Source: Prauserella halophila (GTDB taxonomy: Bacteria > Actinomycetota > Actinomycetes > Mycobacteriales > Pseudonocardiaceae). Taken from it: DNA of 64,000 nucleotides. The DNA lies in the NCBI RefSeq assembly GCF_024171895.1, contig NZ_JAMTCQ010000015.1, positions 124,001 to 188,000 on the forward strand, read 5' to 3'. The notes beneath the pieces were generated by a model. That model did no database searches. It was not told the DNA's origin and saw only the letters and a program-made list of their open reading frames with translations. Below are positions 27,672-37,868 of the stretch, in pieces. Every line of letters begins with the position of its first letter. The stretch's first letter is position 1. The position numbers and the translations under genes are program-made.

Positions 27672-27707
27672 CAGCGGCCCGCCCGGCTGTCGCCGGACGG
27701 GCCGCTG
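27672..27707 (-). terminator. Hairpin terminator at the end of the spc operon
   Basis: 16-bp stem (27672-27687 with 27692-27707) with a single mismatch and a 4-base loop, 17 bases after the rplO stop. It cuts the spc operon off from secY. Confidence 0.85.
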
Positions 27708-27724
27708 CCCCGAATTCTCGAGCG

Positions 27725-28168
27725 TCAGAGCGTGATGGCCGAGCCACCCGCAGCCTCGAGCTTCTCCTTCGCGCTCGCGGAGAACGCGTCGGCGGAAACC
27801 TCGAGCTTGACGCCGTCGACGTCACCGTTGCCGAGAACCTTGACGAGGTGGCCCTTGCGGACGAGGCCGCCTGCCACGAGCTCGTCCTTGCTCACCTTGC
27901 CGCCGTCGGCGAACACCCGGGCGATGTCGCCCACGTTCACCGGCTGGTACTCGGTACGGAAGCGGTTCTTGAAGCCACGCAGCTTCGGGAGCCGCATCTG
28001 GATGGGCATCTGCCCACCCTCGAAGCCGGCGGGCACGTTCTTCCGGGCCTTGGTGCCCTTCGTACCGCGACCGGCGGTCTTGCCCTTCGAACCCTCACCA
28101 CGGCCGACGCGGTCCTTCTCCCGCTTGGCGCCGGGTGCGGGCTTCAGGTCATGGATCTTGATGGTCAT
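27725..28168 (-). CDS. rplO: 50S ribosomal protein L15
   Basis: 147 residues with the Gly/Lys/Arg-rich N-terminal extension that penetrates 23S rRNA ([17 protein letters not shown]) and a globular C-terminal domain. The start overlaps the rpmD stop by four bases. It is the last gene of the spc operon here. Confidence 0.98.
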   Translation of the reverse strand: MTIKIHDLKPAPGAKREKDRVGRGEGSKGKTAGRGTKGTKARKNVPAGFEGGQMPIQMRLPKLRGFKNRFRTEYQPVNVGDIARVFADGGKVSKDELVAGGLVRKGHLVKVLGNGDVDGVKLEVSADAFSASAKEKLEAAGGSAITL

Positions 28169-28350
28169 GAGTTGACCTCCTCCACGCTCACCAGGTGCCG
28201 CACCGCCTGGACCAGGCCACGGACGTCACGGGTGTCCTCACGCACCACGGACTGGCGGATCTTCCGCAGTCCCAGGGTACGCAGGGTGTCCCGATGATTC
28301 TGCCGCGTACCGACCGTGCTCTTGATCTGAGTGACCTTCAGCTGCGCCAT
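28165..28350 (-). CDS. rpmD: 50S ribosomal protein L30
   Basis: 61 residues beginning [20 protein letters not shown], with the family segment [18 protein letters not shown] 28350 is chosen over longer frames because it matches family N-termini and follows the rpsE stop by one base. Confidence 0.97.
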   Translation of the reverse strand: MAQLKVTQIKSTVGTRQNHRDTLRTLGLRKIRQSVVREDTRDVRGLVQAVRHLVSVEEVNS

Positions 28351-28351
28351 C

Positions 28352-28993
28352 TCAGACCTCCTGACCCGCGCGCTGACGCAGCATGCGCGCCGGCGCGACG
28401 TCCTCGAGCGGCAGGCCACGGCGAGCCGCGACCTCTTCCGGACGGGACAGGCCCTTCAGTGCGGCCACGGTCGCGTGCACGATGTTGATCGCGTTGTCGC
28501 TACCCAGCGACTTCGAGAGCACGTCGTGCACACCCGCGCACTCCAGCACGGCACGCACCGGGCCACCGGCGATGACACCGGTACCGGCCGAGGCCGGCCG
28601 CAGCAGCACCACACCGGCGGCGTCCTCACCCTGAACCGGGTGCGGGATGCTGCCCGCGATGCGGGGCACGCGGAAGAAGTTCTTCTTGCCTTCCTCGACG
28701 CCCTTGGCGATCGCCGAGGGCACCTCCTTGGCCTTGCCGTAGCCGACGCCGACCTGACCGTCGCCGTCACCGACCACGACCAGAGCGGTGAAGCTGAAGC
28801 GACGACCGCCCTTGACGACCTTGGCCACGCGGTTGATCGCTACAACGCGCTCGAGGTGCGGGTTCTTTTCCTGGGCCGCCCCACGGCCACCGTCACGACG
28901 GTCCCTGCGGTCCCGGCCGCCACCGCGTTCGCGGTTCTGGTTGTTGTCGCCGGTTCCGCTCTGGCCGCCGGATTGCCGCGTACGTCCCGGCAT
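28352..28993 (-). CDS. rpsE: 30S ribosomal protein S5
   Basis: Decoding-fidelity protein of 213 residues. A charged Arg/Gly/Asp-rich N-terminal extension (about 1-45) precedes the double-stranded-RNA-binding domain ([29 protein letters not shown]) and the S5 C-terminal domain. The loop associated with spectinomycin resistance (VVKGGRRFS) looks wild type. Start ATG 28993; 34 bases after rplR. Confidence 0.98.
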   Translation of the reverse strand: MPGRTRQSGGQSGTGDNNQNRERGGGRDRRDRRDGGRGAAQEKNPHLERVVAINRVAKVVKGGRRFSFTALVVVGDGDGQVGVGYGKAKEVPSAIAKGVEEGKKNFFRVPRIAGSIPHPVQGEDAAGVVLLRPASAGTGVIAGGPVRAVLECAGVHDVLSKSLGSDNAINIVHATVAALKGLSRPEEVAARRGLPLEDVAPARMLRQRAGQEV

Positions 28994-29027
28994 CAGGCGT
29001 TCCTTCCGTTCTCGAACTTGTTCACCA

Positions 29028-29426
29028 TCAGAATTCCAACCCCGCTTCGCGAGCGGCGTCCGCCAGCGCCGCGATCCGGCCGTGGTAGGCGTCGCCGCCC
29101 CGGTCGAGCACCGCGTACTCGACACCCGCGTTCTTGGCGCGGGATGCCACCAGTTCGCCGACCTTGGCGGCCTTGGCCTTCTTGTCGCCCTCGACGGCGG
29201 CCACCTCGGCCTCGAGCGTCGACGACGAGGCCACCGTGTGGCCGGCCACGTCGTCGATCAGCTGCACGTAGATGTGCCGGGAGGAGCGCTTCACCGACAG
29301 TCGCGGACGCTCCGCGGTGCCGAAGATCTTCTTGCGCAGCCGGTTGTGCCTGCGAGCCTTGCTCACGCGGCGACGGGTCGAGACATCCTTGCCGATCGGC
29401 CTGCGCTTCGTAACCGTTTCGCTCAT
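29028..29426 (-). CDS. rplR: 50S ribosomal protein L18
   Basis: 5S rRNA-binding protein of about 132 residues: [21 protein letters not shown], then [20 protein letters not shown]. Two starts are possible: GTG at 29432, overlapping the rplF stop, or ATG at 29426 (MSETVTKRR). The ATG is listed. Between rplF and rpsE as expected. Confidence 0.96.
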   Translation of the reverse strand: MSETVTKRRPIGKDVSTRRRVSKARRHNRLRKKIFGTAERPRLSVKRSSRHIYVQLIDDVAGHTVASSSTLEAEVAAVEGDKKAKAAKVGELVASRAKNAGVEYAVLDRGGDAYHGRIAALADAAREAGLEF

Positions 29427-29428
29427 GA

Positions 29429-29968
29429 TCACTTACCCGTCTTTCCGACCTTGCGACGGATGCGCTCACCCTCGTAGCGCAGGCCCTTGCCCTTGTACGG
29501 GTCAGGACGCCGCAGCTTGCGGATGACCGCAGCGGTCTGGCCGACCTTCTGCTTGTCGATGCCGGCCACCGAGAACTTCGTCGGGCTCTCCACGGCGAAC
29601 GTGATGCCCTCCGGAGCCTTGATCAGCACCGGGTGGCTGTAGCCGAGGGCGAACTCGAGGTCCGAGCCCTTGGCCTGCACGCGGTAACCGACCCCGTGGA
29701 TCTCCATCTTCTTCTCGTAGCCCTCGCTGACGCCGACGACCAGGTTGTTCACCAGCGTCCGCGTGAGGCCGTGCAGCGAGCGGTTCTCACGCTCGTCGTC
29801 CGGGCGATTGACCACGATCGCACCGTCGGCGTCGCGCTCGACGACGATCGGCTCCGGCACCGTGTGCTCAAGGGTGCCCTTCGGACCCGTGACCGACACG
29901 TGCTGGCCGTCGATGTTCACCTCGACCCCGGAGGGGACGGTGATCGGCAGCTTTCCAATGCGTGACAT
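29429..29968 (-). CDS. rplF: 50S ribosomal protein L6
   Basis: 179-residue two-domain protein near the factor-binding site: [19 protein letters not shown] at the start, and the C-terminal signature [22 protein letters not shown] 29968 matches family N-termini. It follows rpsH by 16 bases. Confidence 0.98.
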   Translation of the reverse strand: MSRIGKLPITVPSGVEVNIDGQHVSVTGPKGTLEHTVPEPIVVERDADGAIVVNRPDDERENRSLHGLTRTLVNNLVVGVSEGYEKKMEIHGVGYRVQAKGSDLEFALGYSHPVLIKAPEGITFAVESPTKFSVAGIDKQKVGQTAAVIRKLRRPDPYKGKGLRYEGERIRRKVGKTGK

Positions 29969-29984
29969 TGCCTTGTCCCCTCCC

Positions 29985-30383
29985 TTACCAGACGTAGGCG
30001 AGGACTTCGCCGCCCACGCCGTTGCGCATGGCCTGACGGTCGGTCTGGAGGCCGGCCGACGTCGAGATGATCGCGACGCCGAGGCCACCGAGAACCTTCG
30101 GCAGGTTGTTGGATTTCGCGTACACACGCAGACCCGGCTTCGACACGCGGCGGAGGCCGGCGATGCTGCGCTCACGGTTCGGCCCGAATTTGAGGCTCAC
30201 GACGAGGTTCTGGTGCTTCTCGCCGGGCGCGGTGCCGTAGTCCGCGATGTAACCCTCGCGCTTGAGGATCTCGGAGATGTTCTCCTTGATCTTCGAGTGC
30301 GGGAGCGTCACCTCGTCGTGGTGCGCCGAGTTCGCATTCCGCAGACGTGTCAGAAAGTCTGCGATCGGGTCGGTCATCGTCAT
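29985..30383 (-). CDS. rpsH: 30S ribosomal protein S8
   Basis: 132-residue central-domain 16S rRNA-binding protein: [20 protein letters not shown], and the C-terminal signature [19 protein letters not shown]. In E. coli S8 autoregulates the spc operon; no such site is claimed here. A GC-rich spacer of 79 bases with a small hairpin near 30412-30428 separates it from rpsN. Confidence 0.98.
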   Translation of the reverse strand: MTMTDPIADFLTRLRNANSAHHDEVTLPHSKIKENISEILKREGYIADYGTAPGEKHQNLVVSLKFGPNRERSIAGLRRVSKPGLRVYAKSNNLPKVLGGLGVAIISTSAGLQTDRQAMRNGVGGEVLAYVW

Positions 30384-30462
30384 GGTGACCTGTCAACCTT
30401 TCTCGCCCTGGTTCCCCGGCACCGCCGGGGCCTGTGGCGAAGTGGGAGTTATCGGGGCGCCT

Positions 30463-30648
30463 TCACCAGCTGGACTTGCTCACGCCGGGAAGCTGTCCCG
30501 CGTGCGCCATTTCCCGCAGGCAGATGCGGCAGAGGCCGAACTTGCGGTAGACCGAGTGCGGCCGGCCGCAGCGCTGGCAACGGGTGTAGCCCCGCACCTT
30601 GAACTTCGGCTTCCGGGCGGCCTTGGCGATAAGGGACTTCTTAGCCAT
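30463..30648 (-). CDS. rpsN: 30S ribosomal protein S14, type Z
   Basis: 61-residue zinc-binding form of S14 ([20 protein letters not shown]), with the ligand pairs CQRC and CRIC intact. This short zinc type is the normal spc-operon copy in actinobacteria; a zinc-independent paralogue, if any, is outside the window. Confidence 0.98.
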   Translation of the reverse strand: MAKKSLIAKAARKPKFKVRGYTRCQRCGRPHSVYRKFGLCRICLREMAHAGQLPGVSKSSW

Positions 30649-30651
30649 TGC

Positions 30652-31221
30652 TCACGCCTCCTTAAAGGGGAAGCCGAGCTTGCGGAGCAGCGCACGGCCC
30701 TCGTCGTCGTTGTTGGCGGTCGTCACGACCGTGACGTCCATGCCGCGCGAGCGGTCGATGGAGTCGGGGTCGATCTCGTGGAACATCGACTGCTCCGACA
30801 GGCCGAACGTGTAGTTGCCGTGCCCGTCGAACTGCTTGCTCGAGAGCCCGCGGAAGTCGCGGATACGCGGCAGCGCGATGTTCAGCAGCCGGTCCAGGAA
30901 CTCCCACATGCGGTCGTTGCGCAGCGTCGCACGCGCACCGATCGGCATGCCCTCACGCAGCTTGAACTGCGCGATGGACTTGCGGGCCCTGCGCACCTCG
31001 GGCTTCTGCCCGGTGATGGCGGCCAGGTCACGCACTGCGCCCTCGATGAGCTTGCTGTCACGGGCGGCGTCGCCGACGCCCATGTTCACGACGACCTTCG
31101 TGACACCGGGAATCTGGTGCACGTTGGCCAGGTCGAACTCCTCGCGCAGCTGGCCCGCGATTTCCTCGCGGTAGCGGACCTTGAGCCGCGGGGTCGGGTG
31201 TGTCGTCTCTGCGGTGGTCAT
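30652..31221 (-). CDS. rplE: 50S ribosomal protein L5
   Basis: 5S rRNA-binding protein of 189 residues. Family blocks [21 protein letters not shown] and the C-terminal [22 protein letters not shown] are present. Its start overlaps the rplX stop by one base, and rpsN begins three bases after its stop. Confidence 0.98.
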   Translation of the reverse strand: MTTAETTHPTPRLKVRYREEIAGQLREEFDLANVHQIPGVTKVVVNMGVGDAARDSKLIEGAVRDLAAITGQKPEVRRARKSIAQFKLREGMPIGARATLRNDRMWEFLDRLLNIALPRIRDFRGLSSKQFDGHGNYTFGLSEQSMFHEIDPDSIDRSRGMDVTVVTTANNDDEGRALLRKLGFPFKEA

Positions 31222-31535
31222 CAGATGTCCTTGCCCGTCTTACGCGAGATCCGAACCTTCTTGCCGTCCTCGCCGAAGCGGTAACCGACCCGGGTCGGGT
31301 TCCCGTCGGAGTCCACGACCATCACGTTCGAGACGTGGATCAGGGCCTCCTGCGTGACGATGCCGCCGGACTCGGCGCCCCGCTGATTCTGCGAGATCCG
31401 CGTGTGCTTCTTGATCCGGTTCACGCCCTCGACGAGGACCTTGCTGCGCTCCGGGACGGCCTTGATGACCTTGCCCTTCGCACCCTTGTCCTTGCCCGCG
31501 ACGACGAGAACGGTGTCGCCCTTCTTGACCTTCAT
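31221..31535 (-). CDS. rplX: 50S ribosomal protein L24
   Basis: 104-residue assembly initiator with a KOW motif ([21 protein letters not shown]). It is directly adjacent to rplN, with no spacer, and overlaps rplE by one base. Confidence 0.98.
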   Translation of the reverse strand: MKVKKGDTVLVVAGKDKGAKGKVIKAVPERSKVLVEGVNRIKKHTRISQNQRGAESGGIVTQEALIHVSNVMVVDSDGNPTRVGYRFGEDGKKVRISRKTGKDI

Positions 31536-31904
31536 TCAGAGCACCTCCGGCGCCAACGAGATGATCTTCATGAACTTCCGGTCGCGCAGCTCACGACCGA
31601 CCGGCCCGAAGATGCGCGTGCCTCGCGGATCGTTGTCGTTCTTGATGAGCACCGCGGCGTTCTCGTCGAAGGCGATGTAGGAGCCGTCGGGGCGACGCTT
31701 CTCCTTCGCTGTACGGACGATGACCGCCTTGACGACGTCACCACGCTTCACATTGGCGGCCGGGATGGCGTCCTTGACTGTGGCGACGATGACGTCGCCG
31801 ATGCCCGCGTAGCGCCGCCCCGAGCCACCGAGCACGCGGATGGTCAGGATCTCCTTGGCACCCGTGTTGTCGGCGACTCGCAGTCGCGACTCCTGCTGGA
31901 TCAC
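31536..31904 (-). CDS. rplN: 50S ribosomal protein L14
   Basis: 122-residue inter-subunit bridge protein: [20 protein letters not shown], with the C-terminal [23 protein letters not shown] block, a standard ending. It follows rpsQ after 81 bases, the largest gap within this part of the operon. Confidence 0.98.
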   Translation of the reverse strand: MIQQESRLRVADNTGAKEILTIRVLGGSGRRYAGIGDVIVATVKDAIPAANVKRGDVVKAVIVRTAKEKRRPDGSYIAFDENAAVLIKNDNDPRGTRIFGPVGRELRDRKFMKIISLAPEVL

Positions 31905-31985
31905 GTCAACTCCTGTATGTCGCGCCGGTTCTCGGGTTGTCCTTCCGAGCCTGGCGGAACGAATGGGGCTGTTGCGGCCCCCTGA

Positions 31986-32267
31986 TTACTTGGCCTTCTC
32001 GCGGATCTCGACCAGCCGGTACCGCTTCGTGGCGGACATCGGGCGGGTCTCCATCACGATGACGCGGTCACCCACGCCGGCCGTGTTCTGTTCGTCGTGC
32101 GCCTTGACCTTCTTGGTCGAGCGCATGACCTTGCCGTACAGCGGGTGCTTCTTGCGGTCCTCGAGCTCCACGACAATCGTCTTGTCCATCTTGTCGGACA
32201 CGACCAGGCCCTCACGGACCTTCCGGTAGTTCCGACCGGAGTCGGCCTTCTGCAGCGGCTCGCTCAT
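31986..32267 (-). CDS. rpsQ: 30S ribosomal protein S17
   Basis: 93-residue OB-fold assembly protein: [32 protein letters not shown], then [23 protein letters not shown]. Four-base overlap with rpmC. Confidence 0.98.
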   Translation of the reverse strand: MSEPLQKADSGRNYRKVREGLVVSDKMDKTIVVELEDRKKHPLYGKVMRSTKKVKAHDEQNTAGVGDRVIVMETRPMSATKRYRLVEIREKAK

Positions 32268-32515
32268 GCGGCACCTTCACTCTCGTCAGTCTCGTCAGGC
32301 GCGATCGAGAGACCGAGCTCGCGCTCACGCATCACCGTGTAGATGCGCGCGATGTCAGCGCGGACCGTGCGAAGCCTGCGGTTGTTGTCGAGCTGGCCGG
32401 TCGCCATCTGGAACCGGAGGTTGAACAGCTCCTCCTTCGATTCCTTCAGACGCAGCACGAGCTCTTCCGCAGTAAGCTCACGCAGCTCCGACGCAGCAAC
32501 TCCAGCTGCCGCCAT
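32264..32515 (-). CDS. rpmC: 50S ribosomal protein L29
   Basis: 83-residue helical-hairpin protein at the exit tunnel, where it contributes to the docking site for SRP and trigger factor. The core [27 protein letters not shown] is canonical; the C-terminus has an acidic tail ([10 protein letters not shown]). It overlaps rplP by one base and rpsQ by four. Confidence 0.97.
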   Translation of the reverse strand: MAAAGVAASELRELTAEELVLRLKESKEELFNLRFQMATGQLDNNRRLRTVRADIARIYTVMRERELGLSIAPDETDESEGAA

Positions 32516-32934
32516 CAGAACTCACCACCTTCACGGCTCACGATCCTGCACTTCATCGGCAACTTGTGGATCGCGCGGCGCATGGCCTCGCGGGCCACGG
32601 CCTCGTTCGGGAAGCTCATCTCGAACATCACGCGGCCCGGCTTGACGTTGGCGACCCACCACTCCGGCGAGCCCTTACCGGAACCCATGCGGGTCTCGGC
32701 CGGCTTCTTCGTGAGCGGACGGTCCGGGAAGATGTTGATCCAGATCTTCCCGCCACGCTTGATGTGGCGCGTCATGGCGATACGAGCGGACTCGATCTGC
32801 CGGTTCGTCACGTAGGCGTGCTCGAGCGCCTGGATGCCGTAGTCACCGAAGGTGACCTTCGTGCCGCCCTTGGCGGCACCCTTGCGCTTCGGCGCGTGCT
32901 GCTTACGGTGCTTGACCTTGCGTGGGATGAGCAC
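32515..32934 (-). CDS. rplP: 50S ribosomal protein L16
   Basis: 139-residue protein needed for the A-site region: [20 protein letters not shown], then [17 protein letters not shown] and the [13 protein letters not shown] block. Three bases separate it from rpsC. Confidence 0.98.
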   Translation of the reverse strand: MLIPRKVKHRKQHAPKRKGAAKGGTKVTFGDYGIQALEHAYVTNRQIESARIAMTRHIKRGGKIWINIFPDRPLTKKPAETRMGSGKGSPEWWVANVKPGRVMFEMSFPNEAVAREAMRRAIHKLPMKCRIVSREGGEF

Positions 32935-32937
32935 GCC

Positions 32938-33774
32938 TCAGCCCTCCGTCTTCTCTCCAGCGTCCGACTCGGCCACCTCGGGGGCCTTGCTGGACGCGAC
33001 GTCTGTGTCGGCCTTGGCGGCACGGCCGGCCTCGGTCGACGTCGGCGTGGTACCGGAGGCACCACCACGACGCCGCTGCGGACGCTCCCGGCGCGGTGCG
33101 CGCTCGGCCGCCGCGGCGGCGTCACGCTCGGCCTTGGCCTTCAGCCCACCGACCAGCTCGCCCTTGTAGATCCACACCTTCACGCCGATGCGGCCGAACG
33201 TCGTCTTGGCCTCGAAGAAGCCGTAGTCGATGTCGGCACGCAGCGTGTGCAGCGGGACCCGGCCGTCGCGGTAGTGCTCGGAGCGCGACATCTCGGCACC
33301 GCCGAGACGACCGCTGCACTGCACGCGGATGCCCTTGACCTGCGGCGACCGCATGGACGTCTGGATCGCCTTCCGCATGGCGCGCCGGAACGCGACACGG
33401 TTGGACAGCTGCTCCGCGATGCCCTGCGCCACCAGCTGGGCGTCGGACTCGGAGTTCTTCACCTCGAGGATGTTCAGCTGCACCTGCTTGCCGGTCAGCT
33501 TCTCCAGCGACCCGCGGATGCGGTCGGCCTCGGCGCCGCGGCGGCCGATGACGATGCCCGGCCGGGCGGTGTGGATGTCGACGCGGACCCGGTCCCGGGT
33601 GCGCTCGATCTCCACCTTGGAGATGCCGGCCCGCTCCATGCCCGTGGACAGGAGCTTGCGGATCTTGACGTCCTCGGCCACGTAGTCCGAGTACTGCTTG
33701 TCGGCGTACCAGCGAGACTTCCAGTCCGTGGTGATCCCGAGCCGGAAGCCGTGCGGGTTGATCTTCTGGCCCAC
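32938..33774 (-). CDS. rpsC: 30S ribosomal protein S3
   Basis: mRNA-entry protein with helicase role. The KH domain ([29 protein letters not shown] region) and the C-terminal domain are intact. At 278 residues it carries an Ala/Glu/Arg-rich C-terminal extension of about 60 residues, common in actinobacteria. It overlaps rplV by one base. Confidence 0.98.
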   Translation of the reverse strand: MGQKINPHGFRLGITTDWKSRWYADKQYSDYVAEDVKIRKLLSTGMERAGISKVEIERTRDRVRVDIHTARPGIVIGRRGAEADRIRGSLEKLTGKQVQLNILEVKNSESDAQLVAQGIAEQLSNRVAFRRAMRKAIQTSMRSPQVKGIRVQCSGRLGGAEMSRSEHYRDGRVPLHTLRADIDYGFFEAKTTFGRIGVKVWIYKGELVGGLKAKAERDAAAAAERAPRRERPQRRRGGASGTTPTSTEAGRAAKADTDVASSKAPEVAESDAGEKTEG

Positions 33775-34184
33775 TACCGGCCACCTGCCTTCTTGCTCTT
33801 CTTCGCCTCAGGACGGGACTCGACCTCGACGGTGATCTGGCTCGTCCGCTTCCGGATCCGGAACGCGCGCCCCTGGGCACGCGGCTGGATGCGCTTGAGC
33901 GTCGGGCCGTCATCGGCGTAGGCGTTCTTGACCCACAGCGTGTCGGGGTCCAGGTCGAGGTTGTTCTCGGCGTTGGCCATCGCACTGGCGAGGACCTTGG
34001 ACAGCTGGTACGACGCCGACTGCGGCGAGTACTTCAGCGTCGTCAGAGCGTCGTTCGCGTTCTGACCCTTGATCAGCTCGATCACCCGGCGCACCTTGGT
34101 CGGCGAGTCCCGGACGAAGCGAGCCCGCGCGAAAGCCGTCGGCAGGGTCTCCTGCTCGGCTACCGCGTCGTTACGCGCGTTCAT
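33774..34184 (-). CDS. rplV: 50S ribosomal protein L22
   Basis: Exit-tunnel protein of 136 residues. The family segment [23 protein letters not shown] and the tunnel beta-hairpin ([22 protein letters not shown]) look normal, with no deletion of the macrolide-resistance type. 30 bases follow rpsS. Confidence 0.98.
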   Translation of the reverse strand: MNARNDAVAEQETLPTAFARARFVRDSPTKVRRVIELIKGQNANDALTTLKYSPQSASYQLSKVLASAMANAENNLDLDPDTLWVKNAYADDGPTLKRIQPRAQGRAFRIRKRTSQITVEVESRPEAKKSKKAGGR

Positions 34185-34214
34185 CGTTACTTCCTTCTCT
34201 TAAGGTGCGCTGCT

Positions 34215-34496
34215 TCAGCGGCGACGAGATTTGCGGTCGTCCTTGACGTGGCCCTTGAAGCTCCGCGTCGGGGCGAACTCGCCCAGTTTGTGGCCGACCA
34301 TGGCCTCGGTGACGAAAACCGGAACGTGCTTGCGGCCGTCGTGCACCGCGAGGGTGTGGCCGAGCATGTCCGGAATGATCGTGGACCGGCGGGACCAGGT
34401 CTTGATCACGGTCTTCTTGCCCGACTCGTTGAGCGCGTCCACCTTCTTGAGCAGGTGGTCGTCCACGAAGGGCCCCTTTTTCAGGCTACGCGGCAT
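34215..34496 (-). CDS. rpsS: 30S ribosomal protein S19
   Basis: 93-residue head protein: [20 protein letters not shown], and [27 protein letters not shown] at the C-terminus. Eighteen bases after rplB. Confidence 0.98.
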   Translation of the reverse strand: MPRSLKKGPFVDDHLLKKVDALNESGKKTVIKTWSRRSTIIPDMLGHTLAVHDGRKHVPVFVTEAMVGHKLGEFAPTRSFKGHVKDDRKSRRR

Positions 34497-34514
34497 GTTC
34501 TTCTACCTCCCTGC

Positions 34515-35354
34515 TCAGCGCTTCTTCTTCTTGCCGGTCTTCCGGCGGCGGACGATCATCTTGTCGCTTTCCTTGCGACGGCGGGTGCGGCCTTCCGGCT
34601 GGCCGTTCGGGTTCACCGGGTGGCGACCACCGGAGCTCTTACCCTCACCACCACCGTGCGGGTGGTCGATCGGGTTCATCACGACACCGCGGACCGTCGG
34701 GCGCTTGCCACGCCAGCGGCTGCGGCCCGCCTTACCCCAGTTGATGTTGGAGTGCTCCGAGTTGCCGACCTCGCCGATCGTGGCGCGGTTGCGCACGTCC
34801 ACGTTGCGGATCTCGCCCGAAGGCATCCGCAGCTGGGCGTACGGACCGTCCTTGGCGACGAGCTGCACGCGGGCGCCGGCCGAACGCGCGATCTTCGCGC
34901 CGCCGCCCGGGCGGAGCTCGATCGCGTGGATCACGGTGCCGACCGGGATGTTGCGCAGCGGCAGGTTGTTGCCCGGCTTGATGTCGGCGGACGGGCCGTT
35001 CTCCACCTTGCTGCCCTGCTTCAGCTTGTCCGGCGCGATGATGTAGCGCTTCTCGCCGTCCGCGTAGTGCAGGAGCGCGATACGAGCGGACCGGTTGGGG
35101 TCGTACTCGATGTGCGCGACCTTGGCGGGGATGCCGTCCTTGTCGTTGCGACGGAAGTCGATGATCCGGTAGGCGCGCTTGTGGCCACCGCCCTTGTGAC
35201 GGGTGGTGATCTTGCCACCGGAGTTGCGACCACCGGTCTGGTTGACCGGCTTGACCAGCGACTTCTCCGGCGTCGACCGAGTGATCTCGGAGAAGTCGGC
35301 CACGCTCGAGCCGCGACGGCCCGGAGTGGTCGGCTTGTGCTTACGGATGCCCAT
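34515..35354 (-). CDS. rplB: 50S ribosomal protein L2
   Basis: Peptidyl-transferase-centre protein of 279 residues. The signature [21 protein letters not shown] with the functionally important His is present, as is the basic tail ending KTGKKKKR. Confidence 0.98.
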   Translation of the reverse strand: MGIRKHKPTTPGRRGSSVADFSEITRSTPEKSLVKPVNQTGGRNSGGKITTRHKGGGHKRAYRIIDFRRNDKDGIPAKVAHIEYDPNRSARIALLHYADGEKRYIIAPDKLKQGSKVENGPSADIKPGNNLPLRNIPVGTVIHAIELRPGGGAKIARSAGARVQLVAKDGPYAQLRMPSGEIRNVDVRNRATIGEVGNSEHSNINWGKAGRSRWRGKRPTVRGVVMNPIDHPHGGGEGKSSGGRHPVNPNGQPEGRTRRRKESDKMIVRRRKTGKKKKR

Positions 35355-35368
35355 GTCTTCTCAGTCCC

Positions 35369-35677
35369 TTACGCGCCTGCGCCGAAGATCTCGATCGGCT
35401 TGCTCTCGGGCGACAGCGTGACGATCGCGCGCTTGGTGTCCTTGCGCTTGCCGAAGCCGGTCCGGGTGCGCTTGCGCTTGCCCTCCCGGTTGAGCGTGTT
35501 CACGCTGATCACCTTGACGCCGAAGACCTTCTCGACCGCGATCTTGATCTGGGTCTTGTTGGCGTCCGGACGGACCACGAACGTGTACTTGTTGTCCTCG
35601 AGCAGCCCGTAGGACTTCTCGGAGATCACCGGCGCGATGAGGATGTCACGCGGGTCGGGGATGGCCACCGAGCTCAC
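35369..35677 (-). CDS. rplW: 50S ribosomal protein L23
   Basis: 102-residue exit-site protein and chaperone dock: [20 protein letters not shown], then [20 protein letters not shown]. The start overlaps the rplD stop by four bases. Confidence 0.98.
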   Translation of the reverse strand: MSSVAIPDPRDILIAPVISEKSYGLLEDNKYTFVVRPDANKTQIKIAVEKVFGVKVISVNTLNREGKRKRTRTGFGKRKDTKRAIVTLSPESKPIEIFGAGA

Positions 35678-36366
35678 TGCTGGTCACTCCCTTCCGAGAC
35701 CTCGCCGGAGGTCGCCGAAGCCTTCACGCGCTTGCCCTTGACCGGGCCGGCGAGAAAGGCGTCCAGCGCCGCCTTGCTGAAGACCACGTCGTCGTTGACC
35801 AGCACGTCGTACGTGTTGAGCTGGTCCGCCGTGATCAGGTGGACGTTCTCGAGGTTGCGGGCCGAGCGCCACTGCGTGTCCTCGTTGCGGTGCAGGACCA
35901 CGAGGACGCGCTTGCCGCTCGTCAGCTCCGCCAGCGTCTTCTTGGCCTCCTTCGTCGACGGCGTGTCACCGTCGACGAGGGCCGTCACCGCGTGGACCTG
36001 CTCGTTGCGCGCCCGGTCCGACAGGGCACCGCGCAGAGCGGCGACCTTCATCTTCTTCGGGGTGCGCTGGGAGTAGTCACGCGGCGTCGGACCGTGGACG
36101 GTGCCGCCGCCGGTGAACTGCGGGGCCCGCTCCGAACCCTGCCGCGCGCGACCGGTGCCCTTCTGGCGGTACGGCTTACGACCGCCGCCGGACACCTCCC
36201 CACGCGTCTTCGTGTCGTGCGTGCCCTGGCGGGCAGCGCCCAGCTGAGCCACCACGACCTGGTGCATCAGCGGGATGTTCGCCTGGACGTCGAAGATCTC
36301 GGCTGGCAGCTCGACGGAGCCGTCGGTCTGGCCGGCCGGGGTCTTCACCTCGATCGTCGCGGTCAT
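35674..36366 (-). CDS. rplD: 50S ribosomal protein L4
   Basis: 230-residue exit-tunnel protein. The tunnel loop block ([25 protein letters not shown]) is intact. The Ser/Glu-rich C-terminus is slightly extended. In E. coli L4 represses the S10 operon; no equivalent leader was identified here. Overlaps rplC and rplW by four bases each. Confidence 0.98.
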   Translation of the reverse strand: MTATIEVKTPAGQTDGSVELPAEIFDVQANIPLMHQVVVAQLGAARQGTHDTKTRGEVSGGGRKPYRQKGTGRARQGSERAPQFTGGGTVHGPTPRDYSQRTPKKMKVAALRGALSDRARNEQVHAVTALVDGDTPSTKEAKKTLAELTSGKRVLVVLHRNEDTQWRSARNLENVHLITADQLNTYDVLVNDDVVFSKAALDAFLAGPVKGKRVKASATSGEVSEGSDQQ

Positions 36367-37019
36367 GCGGTCACACCACCCTTCGCGGCGCTACGGACGA
36401 AGAGAAGGCCGCCCTTCGGGCCGGGAATCGCACCCTTGATCAGCAGCAGACCGTCGTCGGCACGCACCTGGTGGACCTTCAGGCCCGAGGTGGTGACGCG
36501 GTTGCCGCCCATCCGGCCGGACATCCGGATGCCCTTGAACACCCGGCCCGGGGTGGCGGCGCCGCCGATCGCGCCCGGCTTGCGGTGGGTCGCCTGGTTA
36601 CCGTGGCTGGCGCCCTGACCGGAAAAGCCGTGCCGCTTCATCGTGCCGGCGAAGCCCTTGCCCTTCGTGGTGCCGGTGATGTCGACGATGGCGCCGTCCT
36701 CGAACATCTCCGCGGTCAGCTCCTGGCCGACCTCGTAGCTGTCCGCGTCGGACGTGCGCAGCTCGGCGACGTGGCGCCGCGGCGTCACACCGGCCCGGTC
36801 GAAGTGGCCCGTTTCCGGCTTGTTGACCTTGCGCGGGTCAATGGCGCCGTAGGCCAGCTGCACGGCCGAGTAGCCGTCCTTCTCCTGATTGCGCACCTGC
36901 GTCACGAGGTTCGGCCCGGTCTGCACGACGGTCACCGGGACGACCCGGTTGTTCTCGTCGAAGACCTGCGTCATGCCGAGCTTCGTGCCCAGAATGCCCT
37001 TCACTTGCCTGTCAGACAT
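36363..37019 (-). CDS. rplC: 50S ribosomal protein L3
   Basis: 218-residue early assembly protein with an extension reaching the peptidyl-transferase centre: [25 protein letters not shown] and the central signature [24 protein letters not shown]. It follows rpsJ by 69 bases. Confidence 0.98.
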   Translation of the reverse strand: MSDRQVKGILGTKLGMTQVFDENNRVVPVTVVQTGPNLVTQVRNQEKDGYSAVQLAYGAIDPRKVNKPETGHFDRAGVTPRRHVAELRTSDADSYEVGQELTAEMFEDGAIVDITGTTKGKGFAGTMKRHGFSGQGASHGNQATHRKPGAIGGAATPGRVFKGIRMSGRMGGNRVTTSGLKVHQVRADDGLLLIKGAIPGPKGGLLFVRSAAKGGVTA

Positions 37020-37088
37020 ATTCAGTCTCTTATCTCCGCCGCTGCGCGTGCCCGATGATTCGGACCCTGCAAGCAGGTCCTCGAACGC

Positions 37089-37394
37089 TTACTGGATGTT
37101 CACGTCGACGCTCGCCGGGAGGTCGATACGCATCAGCGCGTCGACCGTCTTCGGCGTCGGATCCACGATGTCGATCAGCCGCTTGTGCGTGCGCATCTCG
37201 AAGTGCTCGCGCGAGTCCTTGTACTTGTGCGGCGAGCGGATGACGCAGTAAACGTTCTTCTCGGTGGGCAGCGGCACCGGCCCCACCACGGAGGCGCCGG
37301 TGCGCGTGACCGTCTCGACGATCTTGCGCGCACTCGAGTCGATCGCCTCGTGGTCGTAGGCCTTGAGCCGGATGCGGATCTTCTGTCCCGCCAT
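37089..37394 (-). CDS. rpsJ: 30S ribosomal protein S10
   Basis: 101-residue protein also known as NusE, a transcription antitermination and NusG partner: [27 protein letters not shown], with [13 protein letters not shown]-like [41 protein letters not shown] 37394 is preceded by GGAACGAGCTGCCACC and matches the family. It is the first gene of the S10 operon. Confidence 0.98.
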   Translation of the reverse strand: MAGQKIRIRLKAYDHEAIDSSARKIVETVTRTGASVVGPVPLPTEKNVYCVIRSPHKYKDSREHFEMRTHKRLIDIVDPTPKTVDALMRIDLPASVDVNIQ

Positions 37395-37764
37395 GGTGGC
37401 AGCTCGTTCCTTCGTCCTTGGTCTCGAGCCACCGGTCCGACATCGGCTCCTCGGCCGGGCCTTCGGCCCAACCTCGTCACCGATACGCCTGGCGGCGATC
37501 GGACCGACTCGAGACAACGTCTCGTGCCGCTTGTCTGAAGCCTCGCAAGGTCCTCGTCGAACCCAGTTGGAGGTTTCTGCACGTCAACGATCCAACCTCC
37601 GGTCCACGCGGTCGGGCGTGTCGCCCTTGGCGCGCAGGCGGACCCGAAGGATCATCGTCGTGCCCTAGGTCTTTGCTCTGCGAAGTGGCCACTGCCGACA
37701 TGGCAGAGGATCCACTCCCGACTCACAGTCGACGACTGTCGCTGTCAGTCCAGGACGCTCGCGC
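37395..37764. other. Leader/promoter region of the S10 operon
   Basis: About 370 non-coding bases between the tuf terminator and rpsJ, long enough for a promoter and an untranslated leader. I could not identify convincing promoter hexamers or a regulatory fold by eye, and frames here lack coding character. Confidence 0.5.
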
Positions 37765-37807
37765 CGGGGCGGCCGATTCTCGGCTGTTCGTAGAATCGGC
37801 CGCCCCG
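37765..37807 (-). terminator. Hairpin terminator after tuf
   Basis: Perfect 15-bp stem (37766-37780 with 37792-37806, plus a closing C-G pair) and 11-base loop, about 60 bases after the tuf stop. It separates the str and S10 operons. A second small hairpin (CGCACC-n4-GGTGCG) lies close to the tuf stop near 37850. Confidence 0.9.
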
Positions 37808-37868
37808 CGTCGAGCAACCTAAATAGGATGCCATACCGAAATATGACTCCCGCACCCGGGGGTGCGAA

